The notes below the pieces were generated by a model that saw only the letters and a list, made by a program, of their open reading frames with translations, was not told the origin of the DNA and made no database searches. Of a stretch of 64,000 bases of DNA, positions 25,268-34,019 are shown in pieces (within the stretch, counting starts at the first letter, position 1; each line of letters starts with the position of its first letter). This DNA comes from Oribacterium sp. (GTDB lineage: Bacteria > Bacillota_A > Clostridia > Lachnospirales > Lachnospiraceae). The stretch covers positions 5,470-69,469 of the forward strand of contig JAGAXP010000258.1 of the NCBI GenBank assembly GCA_017940955.1, written 5' to 3'. The position numbers and the translations under genes are program-made.

Positions 25268-25401
25268 TTCCTGAATGAAACAGTTATCTATCCATTAATC
25301 TTCAGGGAATGCCGATAGTATCGGTGTTTCCCTTTGAACTTTTATATCAGAGAGGGGGTTGTGCCGCAGATACCGTGGAATGCGAGGGCGGTGCACCAAA
25401 A

Positions 25402-28400
25402 ATGAAGAAATTTTTTGAAGTTTTTGAAACTCTGGAGGTCAGCGATGACCTCGAGGGATTATTTCGTGACACCTTTGTAACCCGTGTCACCATCACAAAA
25501 GATCATACACAGATACGAATCTACCTTTCAAGTCCTCATCTTATAGATAAGAGGACTGTTTTTCGTATGGAAAAGCTCATCAAAGACCAGCTTTTCGGCA
25601 AAAAGAAGGTAGCTGTAAGTATCAAGGAGAATTTCCGTCTCAGCGCACAGTACAACGCCAGAACTCTGTTTGACATGTACCGTGACAGTATCCTGATAGA
25701 GCTCAGGAACTTCAACATCATCCTCTATAACATGATGACTACCGGTCAGATTTCATGGCAGGACGATGACACCATGGATCTCAAGGTGACAAATTCCCAC
25801 TTGTATAAAGAGGCCAGCAAGGAACTTCTTCATGCCCTTAAACGTCTTTTTGAAGATCGTTGTTCCATAGCCTTTAATCTCAACATGCTTTATGAAGAAA
25901 AGCAGACTCCCGCATCAAAGGATTCCGGCTACAACTACATTCCTCCGGAGCTCAGGGGAGACACCGACGAGTCAAGACGCCGGAGAGCAGAACTGCAGAA
26001 ATCAGAAGGCTTCATGAAGGGTGACCACAGCTTCGCAATTCCCGACAGGGATAGTTCTGCCAATGCCAACGACCGTGACGCAGCCGCTGCAGCTTTAGAA
26101 GCACAAAATGCCCGCATGAGTGCCGACCTCAATATGGCTAACCAGAGTTCGGGATCCTACAGAGGAAACCAGTCTCAAAACCAGGGATCTCAGAATGGCA
26201 GCAGTCGTTTCGGCGGAGGCACTACCCAGTTCCAGCGTAAAAAACGCGCCTTCAAAATGTCTGAACATGCCGAAGTCCTTTACGGAAGATACTTTGAGGG
26301 AGAGCCTGTCTCTCTAAAGGATGTGGACGCCGGATCCGGAAACATCATCATGGCAGGAACCATCTTCCTGGTACATGATCCGGTTCATACCAAAACCGGC
26401 AAAAATATACTTAAGTTTGATATAACAGATTACACCGATTCCATAACCTGCAAGATATTCGTAGATGACGAAGATATGGAGCTTGCAGCCTCATTTATAA
26501 AGCCCGGAACAGACCTTCTCATAAAGGGATCAGTGTCCTTTGACTCCTTTGACAAGCAGGTGGAAATGAGCTTTATCGACGGTATCCTGAAACATCAGAT
26601 AAACCGTGCCAAAAGGACCGACAGCAATCCGGAAAAGCGAGTGGAGCTCCATCTCCATACAAAAATGTCAGATATGGATGCTGTCTCAGATGTATGCGAT
26701 TATATCGACACCGCCATTTCCTTCGGAATGAATGCCATGGCCATCACAGATCACGGTGTGGTCCAGGCTTTCCCGGATGCAAGCATTTATCTGAAAAAGA
26801 TAGGTCGTGATAAAGATTTCAAGATAATTTACGGATGCGAAGGATACCTGGTGGATGATCAGGAGACCATAGTTGTCAATGATAAAGGTCAGGAGCTTTT
26901 CCATGACACCGTGGTTTTCGATATCGAGACCACAGGCTTCAGTGCCGAGACTGACCATATCATCGAGATCGGTGCGGTAAAGCTTCACAACAACGAGATC
27001 GTGGATCGCATGGACGTTTTCATAAATCCCGGTGTTCCTATTCCGTTCCGCATCACACAGCTCACCTCCATCGACGATTCCATGGTCATGGATGCGGATC
27101 CCATAGAAGTGGTGCTGCCGAAATTTCTGGAGTGGTGCGGAGACGCAGTGATAGTCGCTCACAATGCCTCCTTCGATACCGGCTTTATAAGCAAAAATGC
27201 AAAACGTCTCGGGCTTTCCTATGACCCTACCATCATCGATACGGTAAGCCTCAGCCGACTGCTGCTTCCTAAGCTCAACAGATTCAAGCTTGATACTGTT
27301 GCGAAGGAGCTTAATGTCTCCCTGGAGCATCATCACCGCGCTGTGGATGATGCGGGATGTACTGCCGAAATCTATATCAAAGAGATTGACATGGTAAAGC
27401 AGCGTGGCTGTACCAGGCTTTCTGACATCGACAAGCTGGAGTTTGACCATGCCGCCAATGTAATGAAGCTTCCTACCTACCATATCATCCTTTTGGCAAA
27501 GAATGACATCGGACGCATAAACCTGTATCGACTGGTATCCGAAAGTCATCTTAACTACTTTAAGTCAAGACCCCGTATTCCCAAGTCCTTACTAAGGAAA
27601 TACCGAGAGGGACTTATCATCGGAAGCGCCTGTGTCATGGGAGAGGTGTTCCAGAGCATGATACGAGGTGTGGACGATGCGCAGCTTCTGGATGTTGCTT
27701 CATTTTACGATTACCTTGAGATCCAGCCCCTCGGTAACAACAGCTTTATGCTGGGAAATGAAAAGTATACTGCAACCACAGAGCAGGATCTCATAGATTA
27801 CAACAATAAGATCATATCCATTGCGGACCAGCTGGGAAAACCGGTATGTGCAACCTGTGACTGTCATTACATTAACCCTGAGGATGATATCTACAGAACC
27901 ATCATACAGGCAGGACGTGGCTTTGACGAAGAAGAGAGCGATGCCAAGCTTTACTTCCGTTCAACCGATGAAATGCTTCGGGAATTCTCATACCTTGAGC
28001 CGCAGAAAGCGCATGAGATAGTTATTGACAATCCGAATCTCATAGCGGATATGTGTGACATGATAAAGCCGGTGCGTCCCGACAAGTGCCCGCCGGTTAT
28101 CGAAAACTCTGATGAAACTCTGAGAGAGATCTGTTATGAAACCGCCCATAAAATGTATGGACCGGACCTCCCTCAGATTGTTTCAGACAGACTGGAAAAG
28201 GAGCTTAATTCAATCATTTCAAACGGTTACTCCGTTATGTACATTATCGCCCAAAAGCTTGTTGACAAGTCAAACGAGGATGGCTATCTGGTTGGTTCCC
28301 GTGGTTCAGTAGGTTCTTCCTTCGCAGCCACCATGTCACATATCACGGAGGTTAACCCTCTGAGTCCGCACTATGTCTGCCCGGAATGCTTCTGGTATGA

Positions 28401-29991
28401 TTTTGATTCACCTGAGGTAAAGCAGTTCTCAGGTATGGCAGGCTGTGACATGCCACCGAAAAAATGTCCGAAGTGCGGAGCCGAGTTAAATCGCTGGGGC
28501 TATGATATACCATTCGAGACTTTCCTTGGATTCAAAGGTGACAAGGAGCCGGATATCGACCTTAACTTTTCGGGAGAATATCAGGCAAAGGCTCATGCCT
28601 ACACCGGAGTCATTTTCGGAGAGGGCCACACCTTTAAGGCAGGAACCATAGGTACCCTTGCAGATAAAACAGCCTACGGAATGGTCAAAAAATACTATGA
28701 AGAAAAGGGAATTGAAAAACGAACCGCAGAAATAGACCGTCTGGTTCAGGGGTGCGTGGGAGTGCGCCGTACCACCGGTCAGCACCCCGGAGGAATCGTA
28801 GTACTTCCTCACGGTGAGGAGATCAATACATTTACACCGGTACAGCATCCGGCCAATGATATGCAATCCCCCATCATCACCACCCATTTCGATTATCATA
28901 AGATCGACCATAACCTTCTGAAGCTTGATATCCTGGGTCACGACGATCCCACCATGATACGTCGTCTCCAGGATCTCATCGGCATTGATCCCGTTAAGGA
29001 TATCCCCCTTGACTGCAAGGAAGTAATGAGTCTTTTCCAGTCAACGGAAGTCCTCGGCATTAAGCCGGAAGATATTCACGGAGTGAAGCTGGGCTGTCTC
29101 GGAATCCCCGAGTTCGGTACCTCCTTTGCCATGCAGATGGTTGAGGATACAAAACCGAAGTATTTTTCCGATCTCATCAGGATTTCAGGCCTGTCCCACG
29201 GAACGGACGTATACCTCAATAATGCCCAGGATCTCATCAAGGATGGCATAACCACTCTGCAGCAGGCGATCTGCTGTCGAGACGATATCATGGTTTACCT
29301 TATGCATAAGGGCATGGATCCGGGAGAATCCTTCAGCATCATGGAGGCCACCCGTAAGCATAAGCCTCTTAAGGACGAATGGTGTCAGGACATGCTGGAT
29401 CATGATGTGCCTCAGTGGTACATTGACGCCTGCAAAAAAATAAAGTACATGTTCCCGAAGGCTCATGCCGCAGCCTACGTTATGATGGCCTGGCGTGTTG
29501 CCTGGTGTAAGGTATTCCACCCTATTGAGTACTATACCGCCTACTTCAGTATCCGTGCAGACGGCTTCGACTATGACAAGATGTGCGGAGGAATAGATAA
29601 GCTCAGGTTCTATATCGACCAGTATTTAAACATTCCGAAACCTACCAACACAGAAGCCGTGTGTCTCCGTGACATGCGTATCTGCGAGGAAATGTATGCC
29701 CGCGGCATAGAGTTTGCGCCTCTTGACATTTATAAAGCAAAGGCGAAGGACTTCACCATCACTCCTGACAAAAAGATCATGCCCAGCTTCACCTCCATGG
29801 CAGGTCTCGGCGAAGCCGTTGCCCAGGGCATCGAGGACGGCGGTAAGAGCGGAGTCAGATATCTCAGTAAGGACGACTTCATTAACAGGACACACTGCCC
29901 GAAGGGCTTCGTAGAGAAGTTCAGCGAGCTTGGACTTCTGGGAGATATACCGGAGTCGAACCAGATGAGTATTTTTGATTTAATGAATTAA
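25402..29991 (+). CDS. polC: DNA polymerase III alpha subunit, PolC type
   Basis: Replicative polymerase with proofreading, typical of low-GC Gram-positives. The start at 25402 (MKKFFEVFETL) gives 1529 residues; an upstream in-frame ATG at 25309 adds 31 residues unlike the family, and the ribosome site is weak for both. The domains are: PolC-specific N-terminal part; a Gln/Ser/Gly-rich linker near 205-280; an OB fold near 315; a PHP domain (VELHLHTKMSD near 415) split by the DnaQ-like exonuclease (VFDIETTGF at about 504); a cysteine-rich zinc site (CPECFWYDF...CPKCG near 993-1025); the polymerase palm with PDIDLNFSGE (about 1050); and a DNA-binding tail. The C-terminal QMSIFDLMN resembles a clamp-binding peptide (QxxxFF-like), which is inference. 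Confidence 0.97.
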   Translation: MKKFFEVFETLEVSDDLEGLFRDTFVTRVTITKDHTQIRIYLSSPHLIDKRTVFRMEKLIKDQLFGKKKVAVSIKENFRLSAQYNARTLFDMYRDSILIELRNFNIILYNMMTTGQISWQDDDTMDLKVTNSHLYKEASKELLHALKRLFEDRCSIAFNLNMLYEEKQTPASKDSGYNYIPPELRGDTDESRRRRAELQKSEGFMKGDHSFAIPDRDSSANANDRDAAAAALEAQNARMSADLNMANQSSGSYRGNQSQNQGSQNGSSRFGGGTTQFQRKKRAFKMSEHAEVLYGRYFEGEPVSLKDVDAGSGNIIMAGTIFLVHDPVHTKTGKNILKFDITDYTDSITCKIFVDDEDMELAASFIKPGTDLLIKGSVSFDSFDKQVEMSFIDGILKHQINRAKRTDSNPEKRVELHLHTKMSDMDAVSDVCDYIDTAISFGMNAMAITDHGVVQAFPDASIYLKKIGRDKDFKIIYGCEGYLVDDQETIVVNDKGQELFHDTVVFDIETTGFSAETDHIIEIGAVKLHNNEIVDRMDVFINPGVPIPFRITQLTSIDDSMVMDADPIEVVLPKFLEWCGDAVIVAHNASFDTGFISKNAKRLGLSYDPTIIDTVSLSRLLLPKLNRFKLDTVAKELNVSLEHHHRAVDDAGCTAEIYIKEIDMVKQRGCTRLSDIDKLEFDHAANVMKLPTYHIILLAKNDIGRINLYRLVSESHLNYFKSRPRIPKSLLRKYREGLIIGSACVMGEVFQSMIRGVDDAQLLDVASFYDYLEIQPLGNNSFMLGNEKYTATTEQDLIDYNNKIISIADQLGKPVCATCDCHYINPEDDIYRTIIQAGRGFDEEESDAKLYFRSTDEMLREFSYLEPQKAHEIVIDNPNLIADMCDMIKPVRPDKCPPVIENSDETLREICYETAHKMYGPDLPQIVSDRLEKELNSIISNGYSVMYIIAQKLVDKSNEDGYLVGSRGSVGSSFAATMSHITEVNPLSPHYVCPECFWYDFDSPEVKQFSGMAGCDMPPKKCPKCGAELNRWGYDIPFETFLGFKGDKEPDIDLNFSGEYQAKAHAYTGVIFGEGHTFKAGTIGTLADKTAYGMVKKYYEEKGIEKRTAEIDRLVQGCVGVRRTTGQHPGGIVVLPHGEEINTFTPVQHPANDMQSPIITTHFDYHKIDHNLLKLDILGHDDPTMIRRLQDLIGIDPVKDIPLDCKEVMSLFQSTEVLGIKPEDIHGVKLGCLGIPEFGTSFAMQMVEDTKPKYFSDLIRISGLSHGTDVYLNNAQDLIKDGITTLQQAICCRDDIMVYLMHKGMDPGESFSIMEATRKHKPLKDEWCQDMLDHDVPQWYIDACKKIKYMFPKAHAAAYVMMAWRVAWCKVFHPIEYYTAYFSIRADGFDYDKMCGGIDKLRFYIDQYLNIPKPTNTEAVCLRDMRICEEMYARGIEFAPLDIYKAKAKDFTITPDKKIMPSFTSMAGLGEAVAQGIEDGGKSGVRYLSKDDFINRTHCPKGFVEKFSELGLLGDIPESNQMSIFDLMN

Positions 29992-30022
29992 GATAACTTC
30001 TATTTTCAGACAGGTATTTTGA

Positions 30023-30028
30023 TATAAT
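30023..30028 (+). promoter_or_regulatory. Possible -10 box after polC, upstream of tyrA
   Basis: A perfect TATAAT (30023-30028) lies 32 bases after the polC stop. The -35 region (near 30000-30005) is poor. The 187 bases between polC and tyrA also hold TTGACT at 30108 and the palindrome at 30117. Confidence 0.4.
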
Positions 30029-30116
30029 GATTGTTGGACGACAATTCGACCTCACATATATCAAATATCTGTCTGAATGTGGTTTTTCAGATTTTGGAAT
30101 TGGCCGGTTGACTTTT

Positions 30117-30138
30117 ACACTTAAACGCGTTAAAGTGT
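30117..30138. promoter_or_regulatory. Operator-like palindrome upstream of tyrA
   Basis: ACACTTAAACGCGTTAAAGTGT is an inverted repeat of 22 bases with only one mismatched pair, 41 bases before the tyrA start. It has no T-run and could be a repressor site. The regulator is unknown. Confidence 0.4.
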
Positions 30139-30178
30139 GTTAGTGCTTAATTATTATTACGAGAAGGGGAAGATGATT

Positions 30179-31270
30179 ATGAAAACAGCAGCATTTATAG
30201 GATTTGGCCTCATCGGAGGCTCGATAGCAAAGGGGCTCAAGAAAAAGGATCCAACCATGCGTATCATGGCTTACGCAAGGAACAAGTCCAACCTTGAAGT
30301 TGCCCAGGAGGAAGGAATCGTAAATGTGGTCCTGGATGCTCCCGACAGCGAGAGACTTTCCGAGGCCGACATAGTATTCCTTTGCGCACCTGTAGAGACC
30401 AACATTTCCTACATGGAAAACATCGGTAAGCTTCTGAAGGACGGAGCGGTTCTTACAGACGTTGGCTCCACAAAAACAGCGGTTTGCAATAAAGCTCTCG
30501 AGCTTGGTCTCGAAGACAAGTTCATCGGCGGACATCCCATGGCAGGCTCAGAACAGACCGGCTATAAAGCTGCTACAGATTATCTTTTCTCCAATGCTTA
30601 CTATATCATCACACCGATATCCGACCGTAATCCGAGACTGGTGGACAGCCTGAGAGAGGTGGCAACATCTCTCGGAGCCATCCCTATCATAGTTCCTGCG
30701 GAGCGTCACGATAGGGCAGTGGCTGCGGTTTCACACCTGCCGCACATCATCGCAAGCTCACTGGTAAATATCGTAAAGGATTCCGATGACGAATCCCATC
30801 TTATGAAGACCATCGCAGCCGGCGGCTTCAGAGACATTACCCGTATCGCAAGCTCAAGCCCCGAGATGTGGGAACAGATCTGTGATACAAACTCTGTTCC
30901 ACTTGTGACACTTCTGGACAGCTACATTGAGTCCCTGCAGGACATTTCGACTTCACTCAAAAAAGAGGTTTCCGACCAGAAGATCCTCCATATGTTCGAG
31001 AGCTCCCGTGCCTACAGGAATTCCATTGACTCCAAGAACAAGGGAGCCCTTACACCGGATTACAGCTTCTCAGTTGATATCGCGGATGAGGTAGGTGCCA
31101 TCTCCACCATATCAGTCATCCTTGCTTCGAAAGGCATATCCATTAAGAACATCGGCATCAACAATGCCCGTGACCATGGCGAGGGCGCTCTCCGCATTTC
31201 CTTCTATGAGGAAGAGGCAAAGGAAAAAGCCCTTACCACACTGAAGAGATATATGTATGACATAAGATAA
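30179..31270 (+). CDS. tyrA: Prephenate dehydrogenase with C-terminal ACT domain
   Basis: Oxidises prephenate to 4-hydroxyphenylpyruvate in tyrosine synthesis. The 363-residue protein begins MKTAAFIGFGLIGGSIAKGLK (NAD(P) loop GFGLIGG). The ATG at 30179 is 8 bases after GAAGGGGA; earlier in-frame starts are badly spaced. DVGSTKTAV and GGHPMAGSEQTGYKAA are dehydrogenase signatures, and SHLPHIIASSLV follows. From about residue 295 an ACT domain (FSVDIADEVGAISTISVIL) suggests feedback control by an aromatic amino acid. The gene stands alone between polC and a hairpin, not in an aromatic operon. Confidence 0.95.
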   Translation: MKTAAFIGFGLIGGSIAKGLKKKDPTMRIMAYARNKSNLEVAQEEGIVNVVLDAPDSERLSEADIVFLCAPVETNISYMENIGKLLKDGAVLTDVGSTKTAVCNKALELGLEDKFIGGHPMAGSEQTGYKAATDYLFSNAYYIITPISDRNPRLVDSLREVATSLGAIPIIVPAERHDRAVAAVSHLPHIIASSLVNIVKDSDDESHLMKTIAAGGFRDITRIASSSPEMWEQICDTNSVPLVTLLDSYIESLQDISTSLKKEVSDQKILHMFESSRAYRNSIDSKNKGALTPDYSFSVDIADEVGAISTISVILASKGISIKNIGINNARDHGEGALRISFYEEEAKEKALTTLKRYMYDIR

Positions 31271-31284
31271 TAAAAACCTATTAC

Positions 31285-31330
31285 AACCGGGAGGGACAGT
31301 TCCCGCCGTCGAGAACCGTCCCTCCCGGTT
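31285..31330 (+). terminator. Strong hairpin after tyrA
   Basis: AACCGGGAGGGAC (31285-31297) pairs perfectly with GTCCCTCCCGGTT (31318-31330). After the stem is tttccgtt, a short T-run, so it is a probable terminator. Confidence 0.65.
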
Positions 31331-31398
31331 TCCGTTCATGATGTGATTGTGCCACTTCATTTTCTTTTTATATTCTTTATACATATTTTCCAATTTTC

Positions 31399-31427
31399 TT
31401 GTATTGTGAGCTCTTTTTTAGTAAAAT
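31399..31427 (+). promoter_or_regulatory. Predicted promoter of the EF-G paralogue gene
   Basis: TTGTAT (31399-31404), 17 bases, TAAAAT (31422-31427). It would give a leader of about 125 bases. Confidence 0.6.
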
Positions 31428-31558
31428 ATCTACATATCACATACTTCGTATGCATACAGCGGATCCGGGTAACGTGAAAACGGATCGCAGCGCCTGATCA
31501 CTTGCCTAAGGCAAAATAAATAAGTGACCGGCGTTTGAGAAGACAGGAGGTAAGACTT

Positions 31559-33652
31559 ATGAAGGTATATGACACCGGCAACATACGTAATGTTGTTCTC
31601 TTGGGACATGGCGGCGCAGGAAAGACAACTGTAGCCGAGGCGCTTGCTTACGTAACCGGCACAACAAGCCGTATGGGCAGCATCCCTGAGGGCAACACAG
31701 TTTCAGATTTTGACAAAGAGGAAATAAAGAGAAAGTTTTCAATCTCCACATCAACAATCCCTGTAGAATACAAGGGCGAGAGCGGAGATTTAAAGATCAA
31801 TATACTCGACACTCCGGGCTACTTCGATTTCGTGGGCGAAGTAGAGGAGGCTATCTCCGTTGCCGACGCAGCTATCATTGTTGTCAACTGCAAGGCCGGT
31901 ATCGAACCGGGCACTGTAAAGGCATGGGATATATGCGAGAAGTTCCGCATTCCACGTCTTTTCTTCGTAACCAACATGGACGATGATCATGCATCATTCC
32001 GTCAGCTGGTTCTCGATCTTGAGAAACGTTTCGGCAGATCTGTCGCACCTTTCCAGATTCCAATCAGAGAAAATGAAAAATTCGTGGGTTTCGTTAACGT
32101 AGTTAAGATGGAAGGACGTAAGTTCACCAAGCTTAACCAGTATGAAGCTGCAGAGATTCCTGACTATGTTCAGAAGAACCTTGGTATCGCAAGAAATGCT
32201 CTTCTTGAGGCGGTTGCAGAAACATCTGACGAGTTCATGGAGAAGTATTTTGGCGGAGAAGAGTTCACAGTAGAAGAGATTCAGGCAGCTCTCAGAAAGA
32301 GTGTAAGAACCTGTGAAATGGTTCCTGTTCTTATGGGTTCAGGTATCAACATCCAGGGCTTCAATGTCCTCCTTCAGGTTATCGACAAGTATTTCCCGGC
32401 TCCTGACGAGTTCGAGACAGTCGGTGTAGACGCATCAAACGGCGAGCGTTTCACAGCAAAATACAATTCCGATGCAACACTTACCGCCAAGGTTTGGAAG
32501 ACCATTGCAGATCCTTTCATGGGCAAGTATTCACTCCTTAAGGTATGCACCGGAACCCTTAAACCCAACACAGAAGTTTACAATGTAAATAAAGAGCAGA
32601 TGGAGAAGATCGGAAAGATCTACATTCTCCGCGGAAAAGAGAATATCGAAGTTGATGAGCTCAAGGCCGGAGATATCGGTGCGGTAGCAAAGCTTACAGT
32701 TACAGGAACCGGAGATACAATGGCTGACAGAAATGCGCCTATCATTTATCACGGTCCTCAGATCTCCAAGCCATATACCTATAAGGCATACCGTGCAGAG
32801 AACAAGACTGACGAAGATAAGCTTTCAACAGCTCTTTCACGTATGATGGATGAGGACAGAACCCTCAAGACAGTTGCAGATCCGGGTAACCGTCAGTCAC
32901 TGCTTTACGGTATCGGTGATCAGCAGCTTGAGGTTGTTGCTTCCATGATCAAGGAGCGTTTCAATGTAAACATTATCCTTGAAAAGCCAAGATTCGCTTA
33001 TAAGGAGACCATCAAGAAGGTTGCCAAGGTTCAGGGCAGATATAAAAAGCAGTCCGGCGGACACGGTCAGTTCGGTGATGTTATCATGCAGTTCGAGCCG
33101 TCAGGCGATCTTGAGACACCTTACATCTTCGAAGAGAAGGTATTCGGAGGGGCAGTTCCAAAGAACTATTTCCCTGCCGTTGAAAAGGGTATTCAGGAAG
33201 GAACCGAGAAGGGACCTCTTGCAGGCTATCCTGTAGTTGGTATCAAGGCAACTCTTCTGGACGGTTCATACCATCCTGTAGATTCTTCCGATATGGCTTT
33301 CAAGACAGCTGCCAACATGGCATTTAAGGATGCCTTCATGAAGTGTCAGCCTGTAATTCTTGAGCCTATCGCAGCAGTAAAGATCACTGTTCCCGATGCC
33401 AATACCGGTGACATCATGGGCGATATGACAAAGCGCCGCGGAAGAGTACTCGGTATGGAGTCCATCGGACAGGGCAAGCAGGTCATCCAGGCTGAAGCTC
33501 CTATGTCAAGTCTCTACGGCTACAGCACAGATCTTCGTTCCATGACCGGCGGTGCCGGCGATTACGAATATGAGTTCGTAAGATACGAGCAGGCTCCGGG
33601 CGATGTTCAGAAGCAGATTGTTGACGAGAATGCAGCTGAGGCTGAAAAATAA
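31559..33652 (+). CDS. EF-G-like translational GTPase (EF-G2 group)
   Basis: A 697-residue paralogue of elongation factor G with all five domains. The ATG at 31559 is 8 bases after AGGAGGT. The GTPase domain has GHGGAGKTT (G1) and DTPGYFDF (G3), where Tyr88 replaces the catalytic histidine found in EF-G and EF-Tu. The usual NKxD guanine motif is altered to TNMD (138-141). Domain IV has QSGGHGQFGDVIMQFEP, a region used by EF-G at the ribosome. The Tyr change is known in EF-G2-type proteins; the changed NKxD is less common. It stands alone and is not with rpsL-rpsG, so it is unlikely to be the main EF-G. Ribosomal role unknown. Codon bias suggests high expression. Confidence 0.88.
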   Translation: MKVYDTGNIRNVVLLGHGGAGKTTVAEALAYVTGTTSRMGSIPEGNTVSDFDKEEIKRKFSISTSTIPVEYKGESGDLKINILDTPGYFDFVGEVEEAISVADAAIIVVNCKAGIEPGTVKAWDICEKFRIPRLFFVTNMDDDHASFRQLVLDLEKRFGRSVAPFQIPIRENEKFVGFVNVVKMEGRKFTKLNQYEAAEIPDYVQKNLGIARNALLEAVAETSDEFMEKYFGGEEFTVEEIQAALRKSVRTCEMVPVLMGSGINIQGFNVLLQVIDKYFPAPDEFETVGVDASNGERFTAKYNSDATLTAKVWKTIADPFMGKYSLLKVCTGTLKPNTEVYNVNKEQMEKIGKIYILRGKENIEVDELKAGDIGAVAKLTVTGTGDTMADRNAPIIYHGPQISKPYTYKAYRAENKTDEDKLSTALSRMMDEDRTLKTVADPGNRQSLLYGIGDQQLEVVASMIKERFNVNIILEKPRFAYKETIKKVAKVQGRYKKQSGGHGQFGDVIMQFEPSGDLETPYIFEEKVFGGAVPKNYFPAVEKGIQEGTEKGPLAGYPVVGIKATLLDGSYHPVDSSDMAFKTAANMAFKDAFMKCQPVILEPIAAVKITVPDANTGDIMGDMTKRRGRVLGMESIGQGKQVIQAEAPMSSLYGYSTDLRSMTGGAGDYEYEFVRYEQAPGDVQKQIVDENAAEAEK

Positions 33653-33664
33653 ATAATGTGAATC

Positions 33665-33895
33665 GGTCAGAGCCGGAGGGCAGCCATCAAAAAACGAGGC
33701 GCCTCGGCGGAAAAATATAAAAACAGACCCCTAAGAACCACTAGGCCCTCGCCAATGTCTGAGTTTACTTTTATGAAAACTCAGACTTGGCGAGGGTGCT
33801 AAGGAAAAGGGAACCAAGTGGTTCTAAGGGGTCTGTTTTTTATTTTTCAACGCCTCAGCTTTACGTTTTTTGATGGCTGCCCTCCGGCTCTGACC
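33665..33895. repeat. 231 bp long inverted repeat, family B/C copy 1
   Basis: The outer 32 bases form a perfect stem: GGTCAGAGCCGGAGGGCAGC on one side and its complement at the end (33864-33895). Further in, ACAGACCCCTAAGAACCACT pairs with AGTGGTTCTAAGGGGTCTGT, apart from a single mismatch. CCCTCGCCAA pairs with TTGGCGAGGG. GTCTGAGTTT pairs with AAACTCAGAC. One arm has an extra roughly 17 bases (TGCTAAGGAAAAGGGAA). Its reverse complement aligns over nearly its whole length with 40549-40850. No reading frame is contained. It separates the EF-G paralogue gene from plsX and stops 11 bases before the plsX -35 box. Confidence 0.9.
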
Positions 33896-33906
33896 TCCCT
33901 ATACAC

Positions 33907-33935
33907 TTGACTCGAATCATCACGCATATTAGAAT
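33907..33935 (+). promoter_or_regulatory. Predicted promoter of plsX
   Basis: TTGACT (33907-33912), 17 bases, TAGAAT (33930-33935). Because transcription would begin near 33942, the plsX start must be downstream of that, at 34020. Confidence 0.75.
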
Positions 33936-34019
33936 ATGCTAGTGTTCCGAAAAGTCTGTTTTCTTTTCAGATTTTTCTTTCTAAAGCAATATTATGAAAG
34001 GATTCATATTAATAATATA

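Noticed and set aside
25309..25401. N-terminal 31-residue extension of PolC
   Set aside because: The family begins at MKKFFEVF; the extra residues are not conserved. The start is not fully certain because both ribosome sites are weak.
26686..27549. Open frame of 287 codons on the minus strand inside polC
   Set aside because: It lies opposite conserved PolC exonuclease and PHP coding sequence, has no ribosome site and its translation resembles no protein; it is a shadow of polC codon use.
33665..33895. Insertion sequence ends with transposase
   Set aside because: No transposase frame is present in or around the element and the palindrome is continuous rather than two ends around a gene; a non-autonomous MITE remains possible.
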